30,997 bases of DNA from Nitrospina sp. (GCA_004357365.1 SMVT01000046.1:1-30997); one strand, 5' to 3'. Counted from the stretch's first letter, positions 23,163-30,906 are shown. Numbers and translations: made by a program. Notes: generated from the letters alone by a model not told the origin.

Positions 23163-23840
23163 TCAATCCGGCTTGCGTTTGACGACGGGCGGCTTGCAAA
23201 GCTTGAGGATTTTTTCCGTAGCGATAACTGTGACACGCACCTGCCATTCGTCCGGCGACACGGTGTTGCGCGACCAGAAATCGTGCAGCCGGTCCATGTC
23301 CCAGTTGGTGATGCGCAGGGCCCCCCAATGGCGGATTAACCGTTCGAACAGCAAATCGTTGTAGAATCCGATCAGTTCTTTTTTATCCGCCAGCGGCATG
23401 ACGATGGGATAAAAATCGCGGCCGTGGATGGCCAATCCTTTTCTGCCCGTGGATTGCATTTTCTGGTGACCGTCGGCGCGGACCGGTAAAAACCGCAACG
23501 CCCCGTTTTTGAGAAACACGCCAGCGGGCCAGTTCTCATTCGCCAGCGGACCGGTCACCCGATAATCGCCCGAAGGAATCTCCGTTTGGGAAACCCTGCG
23601 GATGAACTCCCGGTCGACCTGTCCCTTGCCCTGTACGCCGATCAGGCAGAGGCGTTTGATTTCGTTGTGCCCCTTCTTTAAGGAAAGAACACCCGGGTAT
23701 TCCACGTCGCCGGACAACTGGAGAATCACCTCCGATCCCTGGACGGGAGCCCCCCACAACATCAGGCACACGCCCAGCAACAGGCCGAAGACCGGCCCGC
23801 GTGGAAAGAGTTGGAAGGTTTTTGGATGGCGGTGATTCAT
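23163..23840 (-). CDS. Exported protein, possibly a degenerate L,D-transpeptidase-like domain
   Basis: A 225-residue protein with a signal peptide (about 14-35, ending PVQGS). Residues 133-190 recall an L,D-transpeptidase (YkuD) core: GLAIHG with His139, then HWGALRITNWDMDRLHDF, where active enzymes have HGCxRxxNxDxxxL. The catalytic cysteine position is Ala174 and the first Gly is Trp172, and the spacing between motifs is longer than usual. If it is a YkuD relative, it is inactive. The family call is tentative. It is the second gene after the TPR serine protease (10-base gap), so both act in the cell envelope. Confidence 0.6.
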   Translation of the reverse strand: MNHRHPKTFQLFPRGPVFGLLLGVCLMLWGAPVQGSEVILQLSGDVEYPGVLSLKKGHNEIKRLCLIGVQGKGQVDREFIRRVSQTEIPSGDYRVTGPLANENWPAGVFLKNGALRFLPVRADGHQKMQSTGRKGLAIHGRDFYPIVMPLADKKELIGFYNDLLFERLIRHWGALRITNWDMDRLHDFWSRNTVSPDEWQVRVTVIATEKILKLCKPPVVKRKPD

Positions 23841-23850
23841 GAATGTCTGC

Positions 23851-24888
23851 TCAAGGAGACACTTCGATGATTACCGTTCCGCTGGCGATGACCTCGGTCA
23901 ACGCGGCCAGGGAACCGGTTGCCGGGTGGCCCGAAGGGCTCGTTTCGCCACTTCGCGAAACCCGCTTCAACGTTTGCCGGAGATAGTCCGATTTAATGGC
24001 AAAGCTGGTATTCTCCGGCACCGGTTTCATGCGCAGGAAAATTTTTTGTATATCCTCACGGGTCAACAGCATTCCCACCACTTCGCCTTTGTGGTTAAAC
24101 ACCGGGCCGCCGCTGTCCCCGGGGCCGGCGGGTATCCCGACATGAAAAATAATTTTATTGCTTTCGAGCGCGTTCACCGCCAGAAGATTTCCATTTCTGG
24201 AGTCCGCGGATTGGGGATCATTCAAAGCATAAACCGGATCGCCCTTTTTCATCAGAGAAGAATCTCCGAGAGACAGCCGTTTCAACGAAACCGGCCCGGA
24301 GGGTTGCATCTCCAACACCGCCACATCGTAGACCATGAACGATTTCTTCAAACGCGCGGGATGCGTGGACCCGTCCGTCAGGCGGATGCGAATCTTTTGT
24401 GCGTCTTTCACCGCATGGTTGGACGTCAACACGGTTCCCTGCGCTCCGGCGAGAAAACCCGTGCCGGCGGTCCGCCATTTGGGAGCCGTGGGCAGGCCGG
24501 GAATCGATTCGATCTGCTCGAAGTCTTTGGGATCAAGCCCCAGTTCCCGATAGGCCTGTTTGAGGTTGCGGCGAATGATACCAAGGTTGGTAACGGCCTG
24601 GGCGTCTTGGCGCCGGGCGTAGGCACGCGCGGCCATTCTAAATTGCGCGATCGCCTGGGGACCCTGCCCGGAACGGAACAGCAAGGTTCCCAGCGCGTGA
24701 TGCGCCTCCGCCCAATCGAGACGCAGGTCCAGCGCGTTGCGGTAGGCCTGAATCGCCGCCGGGCTGTTTTCCTGCAAGGAATGTTCGAATCCTTGGCGGT
24801 ACCAGTCCTCGGCGGACTGCGCCCCAGCCAGGGCCGTCAGCAGAAGCAGGCCGAACCCCCACAGAACAGCGATCGTCAATGGTTTCAT
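23851..24888 (-). CDS. Exported trypsin-like serine protease with N-terminal TPR repeats
   Basis: A 345-residue envelope protein. The signal peptide covers about 1-23 (cleavage after ALAGA). Two TPR-like repeats follow at about 25-95 (AEDWYRQGFEHSLQENSPAAIQAYRNALDL and the next). The protease domain has the trypsin/DegP triad: His158 in LTSNHAV, Asp188 in YDVAVLEM and Ser259 in GPGDSGGPV. No PDZ domain is present. GGGAGA precedes the ATG; TACAAT (minus strand, 24917-24922) is a possible -10. The TPR part probably selects partners or substrates. It is co-transcribed with the following exported protein and, by inference, works in envelope quality control or signalling. Confidence 0.87.
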   Translation of the reverse strand: MKPLTIAVLWGFGLLLLTALAGAQSAEDWYRQGFEHSLQENSPAAIQAYRNALDLRLDWAEAHHALGTLLFRSGQGPQAIAQFRMAARAYARRQDAQAVTNLGIIRRNLKQAYRELGLDPKDFEQIESIPGLPTAPKWRTAGTGFLAGAQGTVLTSNHAVKDAQKIRIRLTDGSTHPARLKKSFMVYDVAVLEMQPSGPVSLKRLSLGDSSLMKKGDPVYALNDPQSADSRNGNLLAVNALESNKIIFHVGIPAGPGDSGGPVFNHKGEVVGMLLTREDIQKIFLRMKPVPENTSFAIKSDYLRQTLKRVSRSGETSPSGHPATGSLAALTEVIASGTVIIEVSP

Positions 24889-24997
24889 GCCGTTCTCCCA
24901 AAAAAATCCGCAAGTTATTGTAATTCATCCGGCCGGCCGACAAAAGCGGGTCTTTCGCGCCTGCGAACCATTTGTTTACAACAAGTTCCGGGAGCCC

Positions 24998-25026
24998 TTG
25001 ACATCGGCCACCGGTTCACATATTTT
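24998..25026 (+). promoter_or_regulatory. Sigma-70 promoter of the small membrane peptide gene
   Basis: A perfect -35 TTGACA (24998-25003), an exact 17-base spacer and TATTTT (25021-25026, 4 of 6) form one of the best promoters in the window. Predicted start is near 25033, directly before a GC hairpin. Confidence 0.68.
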
Positions 25027-25034
25027 AGGGGAAA

Positions 25035-25062
25035 GGCTGGGGCCCCCAGGGGGCCCCAAGCC
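25035..25062 (+). other. Strong 5'-leader hairpin
   Basis: GGCT-GGGGCCC (25035-25045) pairs with GGGCCCC-A-AGCC (25051-25062) around loop CCAGG: 11 base pairs, mostly GC, with one bulged A. It lies within a few bases of the predicted 5' end of the transcript and 22 bases before the ribosome site. Such hairpins can protect mRNA from 5'-end decay. No T run follows, so it is not an intrinsic terminator. Confidence 0.6.
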
Positions 25063-25097
25063 TCAAAGATCACCGGTTCCACCAAGGAGGTGCACCT

Positions 25098-25202
25098 ATG
25101 GAATGGCTGGATATTGGAAGTTCTGGAGGATTTTTAATGGGAGCCCTGGCAGTGTTGGCGATAGGGGGATTTATGTTTTTTCTGGGGAAAAATATGGAAT
25201 GA
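25098..25202 (+). CDS. Small single-helix membrane peptide, 34 residues, unknown function
   Basis: An open frame of 34 codons, starting MEWLDIGSSG and ending FFLGKNME. Residues 11-29 form one hydrophobic, glycine-rich helix with a short N-terminal acidic segment and a lysine after the helix. The ribosome site AAGGAGGTG is almost a perfect anti-16S match, 7 bases before the ATG. A private promoter lies upstream, and a near-ideal terminator begins 37 bases after the stop. These signals together make it much more credible than a random short frame. It may be a small subunit of a membrane complex or a regulatory peptide. It stands between the protease gene (divergent) and the dNTPase gene (convergent). 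Confidence 0.75.
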   Translation: MEWLDIGSSGGFLMGALAVLAIGGFMFFLGKNME

Positions 25203-25238
25203 CAAGTGGCACGTTGCCTTCACTTGAACTTCATTCGG

Positions 25239-25264
25239 GGCCGTCCTTCGGGACGGCCTTTTTT
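25239..25264 (+). terminator. Intrinsic terminator
   Basis: GGCCGTCC (25239-25246), tetraloop TTCG, GGACGGCC (25251-25258), then six T. A perfect 8-bp GC-rich stem with a very stable UUCG loop. It ends the small peptide transcript. There is no T run on the other side, so it should not serve the convergent gene. Confidence 0.93.
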
Positions 25265-25272
25265 ATTGGGCA

Positions 25273-26421
25273 TCAATCCTTCACGTCGGGGCTGTAGAGT
25301 TTTTTGTACTCGTCGATGGAGGAGCGGTCGGTCATGCCGGAGATGTAATCGCAGATGCGCCGCGGCAAGGGGCCCTGGTGCTCGTTGGCGAACACGCTCT
25401 CCGGCAACAGTTGCGGAATGCGGGTATAGGCATTGAACAACTCGGTCAGGTACATTTCGGCTTTGAACTCCATGCGCCGCACCCGGCGGTGATGGTACAT
25501 GTTTTTGTTTAAAAACTTTTTCAGTTCGTTATTCTTTTCGTCGACCTCCTTGCTGAACCCGGCCACGCGCTTGGTGCAGGACCGGACATCGCCCACGGAA
25601 CCAAGACCGTACTGCTCGATATTGGCTTGCGTGGTCTTCCGAAAATCGGTGATGAGATCGTTGATGATTCGCCGGACGACCTGGTATTTTTTCAGCTCGA
25701 AATCCAGATTCGTGTATTTCTGCTCCAGCAGTTTTTCGTTTTCCTGCCACAGGGCGACGTCCTGCAATTGTCCGATGTCGAGCAGGTTCGAGGTGATGCC
25801 ATCGTCCAGATCGTGCGCGTTGTAGGCGATGCCGTCGGCGAAGTCCGCCACCTGTCCTTCCAGCGAGGGATAGCGGTGCGCTTTCTCCCGGAGGAGTGGG
25901 TTGTCCGCATCGCGGCAATGTTTGCTGATACCCTCCTGCACTTCCCAGGTCAGATTCAATCCGTCAAACTCCGGGTAGCGTTTTTCCAGCACGTTGACGA
26001 TGCGCAGGCTCTGGCGGTTGTGTTCGAACCCGCCGTGGTCCTTCATCAGTTCATTGAGCACGTCCTGTCCAGTATGGCCGAACGGCGGATGCCCGAGATC
26101 GTGCGCCAGCGCGATGGCTTCCGCCAGGTCTTCGTTCAACTGCAGGGATTTGCAGATCGACCGGGTGATCTGCGCCACCTCCAGCGAATGCGTGAGGCGC
26201 GTCCGGTAATAATCGCCCTCGTGATACACAAATACCTGGGTTTTGTACTCCAGCTTTCGGAACGCGGAGGTGTGGATGATCCGGTCGCGATCCCGCTGGA
26301 ACCGGGTGCGGTAGGTATGCTCCTCTTCGGGATGAGCCCGGCCCCAGCTTTCCCCGCTTTTGACCGCATACGGGGCCAAGTATTCATTCTCTTGGGTTTC
26401 GATGTCCTGACGATTGATCAC
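25273..26421 (-). CDS. dgt: Deoxyguanosinetriphosphate triphosphohydrolase-like protein (HD domain)
   Basis: Hydrolyses dNTPs to the deoxynucleoside and triphosphate, controlling nucleotide pools. The 382-residue protein has the HD signature: Arg/His in RTRLTHSLEVAQ (His78), then LAHDLGHPPFGHTG (His107, Asp108) and the later YNAHDLDDGI. N-terminal AFRKLEYKTQVFV is typical of dGTPase-like proteins. The start is GTG at 26421 with AAAGGAAA upstream. It is shorter than E. coli Dgt (about 500) and fits the shorter dNTPase group. The frame ends 8 bases past the small peptide terminator on the opposite strand. Together with dut, the window has two nucleotide-pool enzymes, but they are not linked. 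Confidence 0.9.
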   Translation of the reverse strand: MINRQDIETQENEYLAPYAVKSGESWGRAHPEEEHTYRTRFQRDRDRIIHTSAFRKLEYKTQVFVYHEGDYYRTRLTHSLEVAQITRSICKSLQLNEDLAEAIALAHDLGHPPFGHTGQDVLNELMKDHGGFEHNRQSLRIVNVLEKRYPEFDGLNLTWEVQEGISKHCRDADNPLLREKAHRYPSLEGQVADFADGIAYNAHDLDDGITSNLLDIGQLQDVALWQENEKLLEQKYTNLDFELKKYQVVRRIINDLITDFRKTTQANIEQYGLGSVGDVRSCTKRVAGFSKEVDEKNNELKKFLNKNMYHHRRVRRMEFKAEMYLTELFNAYTRIPQLLPESVFANEHQGPLPRRICDYISGMTDRSSIDEYKKLYSPDVKD

Positions 26422-26612
26422 GGATTTATTTCCTTTTGAAAAGGCGCATACTTGATTCGCGGGCTCACCGGCATTGTATCGGATTCAGTCCGATTTTCAA
26501 CGTCCATCGCCCGGCTCTGGTAACTGATGGGGGATTTTGTTAAGGTAATTCCCGCGCCGACGGACAAGCCTCGGTTTTTCAACGGTTGAAATCTCCCATA
26601 TATAAGGAACCT

Positions 26613-27815
26613 ATGACGGTCGAATCGGATTTTCTGGTGATTGGCGGCGGCATTATGGGACTGAGCATCGCCCGCGAACTCCGCAAACGGTTTCACGGGT
26701 CCCGGGTGGTCCTTATAGAAAAGGAATCCCATTGCGGCGAACATGCCAGCGGCCGGAACAGCGGCGTCCTGCATGCCGGGTTCTACTATACCGCTGACAG
26801 CCTGAAGGCCCGCTTCACCCGCGACGGCAACCGGGCGCTGACCGGATATTGCGAATCCCGCGGCCTCAAAATCAACAAGTGCGGCAAACTGGTGGTGGCC
26901 CAGAACGAAGGCGATTTGCAGTGGCTGGATGAACTGATGAGCCGGGCGGAAAACAACGGGGTCGAACTGCAGATCATCGACCAGAAAGAGGCGGAGGCCA
27001 TCGAGCCCCGGGTCAAAACTTTCAAGCGTGCCCTGTTCTCCCCCACCACGTCGTCGGTGAACCCTTATGAGGTGATGGCCCGCCTCGAACAGGACGTACG
27101 GGATCACGGCGTGCAGGTGCACCCGGGCGTCCGTTACCTGAAACGCACCGCCAACGGAATCCACACCTCGACGGGGAATTATCACGCCCGGTACATAATT
27201 AATTGCGCCGGATTGTACGCCGACACCATCGGGCGCGATTTCGGGTTTTCCCGGCACTACCGCATTCTGCCGTTCAAGGGATTGTACCTGTATTCCAGCG
27301 AATCGGCAGGGGGCCTGCGCACGCACATCTACCCGGTGCCCGATTTGCGCAATCCTTTCCTGGGCGTTCACTTTACGGTGACCGCCGAAGGCCACACCAA
27401 AATCGGGCCGACGGCCACCCCGGCCTTCTGGCGGGAGCAGTATCAAGGGATGGAAAATTTCAACTCCGCCGAATTGCTGGAAATTCTGTTTCGTCAGGCC
27501 GGCCTGTTTGTATCGTCCAATTTCGATTTCAAACGGCTGGCCTTCGAAGAAATCCGGAAATACTCGCGGGGCCACCTGGTGTCCCTGGCCTCGAACCTGC
27601 TGGAGGGCGTCCACAAAAGCCAGTTCAAGGAATGGGGGCCGCCGGGCATCCGGGCGCAACTGCTGGACCTCCGCGGCAAAAAACTGGAAATGGATTTTGT
27701 GCTGGAACATGACGACCGGTCGATGCACATCCTCAATGCCGTCTCCCCCGCGTTTACCTGCGCCTTCCCCTTTGCCGAATACGTGTGCGGGAAAGTCCCG
27801 CCGCTGAAAGAATAA
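26613..27815 (+). CDS. lhgO: FAD-dependent L-2-hydroxyglutarate oxidase/dehydrogenase
   Basis: Oxidises L-2-hydroxyglutarate to 2-oxoglutarate, passing electrons to oxygen or quinone. The 400-residue protein opens with DFLVIGGGIMGLSIAREL (FAD site at 11-16) and has HASGRNSGVLHAGFYY, the near-diagnostic block of this family (HxTGxNSGVIHAGIYY). RALFSPTTSSVNPYEV and GPTATPAF are further family signatures. I chose the ATG at 26613 with AAGGAAC just before it, not the TTG at 26586. It is divergent from dgt. Other DAO-family oxidases are possible but less likely. Confidence 0.9.
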   Translation: MTVESDFLVIGGGIMGLSIARELRKRFHGSRVVLIEKESHCGEHASGRNSGVLHAGFYYTADSLKARFTRDGNRALTGYCESRGLKINKCGKLVVAQNEGDLQWLDELMSRAENNGVELQIIDQKEAEAIEPRVKTFKRALFSPTTSSVNPYEVMARLEQDVRDHGVQVHPGVRYLKRTANGIHTSTGNYHARYIINCAGLYADTIGRDFGFSRHYRILPFKGLYLYSSESAGGLRTHIYPVPDLRNPFLGVHFTVTAEGHTKIGPTATPAFWREQYQGMENFNSAELLEILFRQAGLFVSSNFDFKRLAFEEIRKYSRGHLVSLASNLLEGVHKSQFKEWGPPGIRAQLLDLRGKKLEMDFVLEHDDRSMHILNAVSPAFTCAFPFAEYVCGKVPPLKE

Positions 27816-27868
27816 CCCGATCCCGGCCCCGCCCGGTTCTATCAGCTCCGGCTAATGCATTATTTTCC

Positions 27869-27897
27869 TTGACGTTATTTTTCTCATCCTCTATTCT
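27869..27897 (+). promoter_or_regulatory. Sigma-70 promoter placing the start on the ATG
   Basis: TTGACG (27869-27874), 17 bases, TATTCT (27892-27897): 5 of 6 and 5 of 6 matches at ideal spacing. The expected first base, 7 after the -10 box, is 27904, the A of the next ATG, and no ribosome site lies before it. The mRNA may be leaderless. Confidence 0.6.
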
Positions 27898-27903
27898 TGA
27901 ATC

Positions 27904-28950
27904 ATGCAATGCGACAACTGTGGTTACATATTTTTCCAACCGTCGAAGAAATGCGGCTGTTGCATGGCGCCTTATGCGCCTGCGCCCTCGGCCTTTGATA
28001 TCGGGCAGGAAAACCTGTTCACCATTTTCGAAATGGCGCCGGGTGAAGGTGGAATGGCCACCAGCCTGCAAGCGAACGAGGCGGGTGTCGGCTTGGAAGA
28101 TTACAGCTTCACCGACGATTATGACACCGGCGGGGACCACGGCGTGGGTGACAACGCCCTCGACCTGAGCGAGGCCGAATCTGAAGGTTACGAAACCGGT
28201 TATGCCGCCGAGCCTTCGGGCGCCGGTGATTTTGATACCGGTGGAACCGGCGGGTTGACCTCTTATTCGGATGATATCGGACCCAACGATTTCGAGCTGG
28301 ATCTCTCTGAAGCTTTGGCCGAACAGGTGATCGCTTCCAAGGCCCCCCACTCGGATGTCGAAGCGCCGCCGATAGCAGCGGCGGGCATGCCCGATATCGC
28401 TCCGGGAGCCGCGGCTTCCGAGCCGGAATTGGAACCCGAAGCGGAACCATCGGTCGACATCAGCCCGGAAGGCGACTCCTCGGAGACCGCTGAAGCCGAT
28501 GCCGCGATTGACAAGGATTTCGGCGGTGGCGGTTTCGATTCGGAAGTGGAAGGTCTAGGATTTGGATTCGACGAACCTTCAGCAGACACTGCACCGGAGC
28601 CCAAAGCGGAGTTGGAGTTGCCGGAGGAAGAACCGGAAATCGCCCTGGATGACGAACCTTCCCTGGAAATTGCTGAAGAACCAGAAATCGCCCTGGACGA
28701 TGAACCCTCGCTGGTCCTTGACGAAGATGCGGAATATGATGCCGTGGTCGAAAATCCCGCCGAGAATATGGAGGAGGACACCGGCGAAATCGAATTCGAC
28801 ATCGACAGCGTGGATCTGGACGCCCCGGAACCCGCCCTCGACGTGAAACCGCAGGCGGAACCCGCAGACGGCGACACCGAACTGGAATTTGAGGGCATGG
28901 AGCTGGAAATGGAATCCCCCGAGGAACCTGAAGAAGACCTGAAAAAGTAG
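27904..28950 (+). CDS. Acidic, low-complexity protein with N-terminal zinc ribbon
   Basis: A 348-residue protein. The N-terminus carries CDNC (3-6) and KKCGCC (16-21), likely a small zinc ribbon. The rest is rich in Glu, Asp, Ala and Pro with almost no predicted globular structure, very acidic, and includes a near-perfect 16-residue tandem repeat (EEPEIALDDEPSL twice). There is no signal peptide or membrane helix. Function unknown; such zinc-ribbon/disordered proteins can be adaptors or scaffolds. The promoter at 27869-27897 suggests a leaderless mRNA. Confidence 0.8.
   Translation: MQCDNCGYIFFQPSKKCGCCMAPYAPAPSAFDIGQENLFTIFEMAPGEGGMATSLQANEAGVGLEDYSFTDDYDTGGDHGVGDNALDLSEAESEGYETGYAAEPSGAGDFDTGGTGGLTSYSDDIGPNDFELDLSEALAEQVIASKAPHSDVEAPPIAAAGMPDIAPGAAASEPELEPEAEPSVDISPEGDSSETAEADAAIDKDFGGGGFDSEVEGLGFGFDEPSADTAPEPKAELELPEEEPEIALDDEPSLEIAEEPEIALDDEPSLVLDEDAEYDAVVENPAENMEEDTGEIEFDIDSVDLDAPEPALDVKPQAEPADGDTELEFEGMELEMESPEEPEEDLKK
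28627..28722 (+). repeat. 48-bp tandem repeat inside the acidic protein gene
   Basis: Two consecutive 48-base units begin at 28627 and 28675 and encode EEPEIALDDEPSL plus three variable residues each. The nucleotide differences are mainly synonymous, so the peptide repeat appears to be maintained. Confidence 0.75.
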
Positions 28951-29097
28951 TTCTCCCCCCTCCCTTTGCGATGACCCCCTTTTGAAGGATTTTTGACCCC
29001 ACCCTACCGGCTGAAATCGGCCAAACCTATCAAGAAATTTGGCTTTTTCCCGCTTTTATGCTACAAAGGCTATTTTTTCCGCATTTTATGGAAAGTA

Positions 29098-29127
29098 TTG
29101 GATTTTGAGGCGTTTTTAATTTATAAA
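29098..29127 (+). promoter_or_regulatory. Weak promoter candidate for the RDD gene
   Basis: TTGGAT (29098-29103) and TATAAA (29122-29127), with an 18-base spacer, would start transcription near 29134 and place the hairpin at 29172-29223 in the 5' leader. Confidence 0.3.
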
Positions 29128-29171
29128 TTGGTATTGCAAACCCGTATCCAACAGGAATTGGCGGTTCCGGT

Positions 29172-29223
29172 CTGTTCAGGGCCATAGGTCGGACACATCA
29201 GTCCACCTACCGGGACTGAACAG
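29172..29223 (+). other. Long two-part hairpin upstream of the RDD gene
   Basis: Outer arms CTGTTCAG (29172-29179) and CTGAACAG (29216-29223) are perfect. Inner arms TAGGT-C-GGAC (29185-29194) and GTCC-ACCTA (29201-29209) pair with one bulged C and loop ACATCA. The two stems stack across a 5-6 base internal loop, giving 17 pairs. It has no T run. It may be a leader RNA structure or a binding site; I recognise no riboswitch class. Confidence 0.5.
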
Positions 29224-29268
29224 CATTTGTCCCGGCGCTTGCCATTCACCTTTTCCCTGATTTCCTCC

Positions 29269-29733
29269 ATGAAACCAGCCCGTTTCGGACGTCGTTATAT
29301 TGCGTTTTTGCTGGATATTGTGTTGTTGGAAATACTGGGTACTTTAGTCACGGTGCCGCTGGTCCATCAATCGGAATTGGATCTGGTGCAGACTTTGATC
29401 CGATGGGCGGCTACGGGCCGGATCAGCGCGGATGGTGCGCAACTGGTGGCGCTGTACAGCCTGATGACGGGTCTGGTGTGGAGCCTGTATTTTGTTGGAT
29501 TCACCGCCGCCTGCGGCCAGACTCCGGGGAAAAAAATCCTGGGCCTTTGGGTCACGGATGAAGACGGAGGGCCGGTGAGCTGGGGAGCCGCATCGATCCG
29601 GTTTTTCATCGGTTATCCCGTATCGCTCCTGCCGTTGGGCCTGGGATTTTATTGGGCGCTGGTGGATCGCAACAATCAAACCTGGCACGATAAAATTGCC
29701 GGGACCCGGGTCATCGGGCCCGCGACCTCATAA
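29269..29733 (+). CDS. RDD-family membrane protein
   Basis: A 154-residue protein of the RDD family. The Arg and Asp after which it is named are in RFGRRYIAFLLDIVLL (5-20), and the family end DRNNQTWHDKIAGTRVI is complete. Three hydrophobic helices are visible. I chose the ATG at 29269 because it begins at the conserved domain; a TTG at 29227 extends into the hairpin region. There is no ribosome site at either. RDD proteins are sometimes linked to ion transport or stress, but function here is unknown. It is 27 bases before the aminotransferase gene. Confidence 0.85.
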   Translation: MKPARFGRRYIAFLLDIVLLEILGTLVTVPLVHQSELDLVQTLIRWAATGRISADGAQLVALYSLMTGLVWSLYFVGFTAACGQTPGKKILGLWVTDEDGGPVSWGAASIRFFIGYPVSLLPLGLGFYWALVDRNNQTWHDKIAGTRVIGPATS

Positions 29734-29760
29734 ACCTTCATTTATCAGGAATAGGATCCA

Positions 29761-30906
29761 ATGAAAAAAACGTATTTGCTGGCCCCGGGGCCGACCCCGG
29801 TTCCCGAAACCGTCAATCTGGAAATGGCCGCGCCGATGGTTCACCATCGCACGCCGCAATTCAGTAAAATTTTCGCGGAAGCGGCGGAAAACGCCAAGTA
29901 CTTGTTCCAAACCCAACAGGACGTCCTTATTCTCGCGTCCACCGGCACCGGGGGAATGGAAAGCTGTATCACCAACCTGTTCTCACCGGGGGACAAGGTC
30001 CTGGTCGTCAATAGCGGAAAGTTCGGGGAACGCTGGGGCAAAATCAGCGAATCCTACGGCCTCGCACCCATCTGGCTGAACGTCGAATGGGGACAGGCGG
30101 TGGACCCGGCGGAAGTCAAAGCCATGCTGGACAAGGACAGGGATATCCGGGCCATCCTGGTGCAGGCCAGCGAAACCTCCACCACCGTCAGCCATCCCAT
30201 CGAAGCCTTGTCGAAACTGACCCGCGACCGCGACGATATTCTGCTGGTGGTGGACGGCATCACCGGTGTCGGCGTGTTTCCCCTGCCGATGGATGAGTGG
30301 GGGATCGACGCCATGGTCACCGGTTCGCAAAAGGCGCTGGAGTTGCCGCCGGGCCTGGCGCTGGTGGCGCTCAGTGAAAAGGCCTGGAAATTCGCCGACC
30401 AGTCCCAGTGCCCGCATTGTTATTTCGACGTCAAAAAGGAACGAAAAAATCTGGGCAACCAGACCACGGCCTACACGCCGGCGGTGTCTCTGGTGATCGG
30501 TTTGCGGGCGGTGCTCAAAAGTATCAAGGAAGAAGGACTGGAGAACGTCCACAAACGCCACAACCGGCTGGCGCGGGCGACCCGCGCGGCGGCGAAGGCG
30601 CTGGGACTGAAGATGATCGCCCCCGACGCCCCGGCGGACAGCGCCACCGGCGTGTTTTTACCGGAAGGAATCGACGGCGGTAAAATCGTCAAAAGCCTGC
30701 GCGATGATTTTGGGGTGACTCTGGCCGGCGGACAGGATCAGTGGAAAGGCAAAATCATCCGCATCGCGCATCTCGGTTATGTCGATACATTCGATACCAT
30801 CATCGCTATTTCGGCCATTGAAATGGCGCTCAAAAAATTCGGCCACCCCGTGGAGTTGGGCAAAGGGGTGGCTGCGGCGCAGAACATTTTACTCGAAGCG
30901 TATTGA
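29761..30906 (+). CDS. Class V aminotransferase (serine-glyoxylate/alanine-glyoxylate type)
   Basis: PLP-dependent aminotransferase of 381 residues. LLAPGPTPVPETV (6-18) is the family opening, STGTGGMESCI (60-70) the phosphate-binding loop, VDGITGVG with Asp165, and GSQKALELPPGLA with the PLP-binding Lys191. Members use serine or alanine with glyoxylate, and in several lineages a homologue works with SerA in serine synthesis. A new gene starts 82 bases after its stop. AGGA precedes the ATG. Exact amino donor cannot be read from sequence. Confidence 0.88.
   Translation: MKKTYLLAPGPTPVPETVNLEMAAPMVHHRTPQFSKIFAEAAENAKYLFQTQQDVLILASTGTGGMESCITNLFSPGDKVLVVNSGKFGERWGKISESYGLAPIWLNVEWGQAVDPAEVKAMLDKDRDIRAILVQASETSTTVSHPIEALSKLTRDRDDILLVVDGITGVGVFPLPMDEWGIDAMVTGSQKALELPPGLALVALSEKAWKFADQSQCPHCYFDVKKERKNLGNQTTAYTPAVSLVIGLRAVLKSIKEEGLENVHKRHNRLARATRAAAKALGLKMIAPDAPADSATGVFLPEGIDGGKIVKSLRDDFGVTLAGGQDQWKGKIIRIAHLGYVDTFDTIIAISAIEMALKKFGHPVELGKGVAAAQNILLEAY

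Larger units (their letters stand above)
28951..29268. other. Gap before the RDD gene, with a structured segment
   Basis: 318 bases without a credible gene. A 64-codon frame at 28993-29187 has no ribosome site or family likeness. The AT-rich middle includes a possible promoter at 29098-29127, and the right end a hairpin at 29172-29223. No terminator is evident after the acidic protein gene. Confidence 0.5.

Noticed and set aside
23839..25137. 432-codon plus-strand frame
   Set aside because: Antisense to the serine protease with a full catalytic triad; no ribosome site or recognisable domain.
26418..27728. 436-codon minus-strand frame
   Set aside because: Antisense to the L-2-hydroxyglutarate oxidase gene, whose FAD and family motifs are intact; GC-rich third positions explain the long open frame.
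28993..29187. 64-codon plus-strand frame before the RDD gene
   Set aside because: No ribosome site, no family likeness, and its 3' part covers the structured hairpin.
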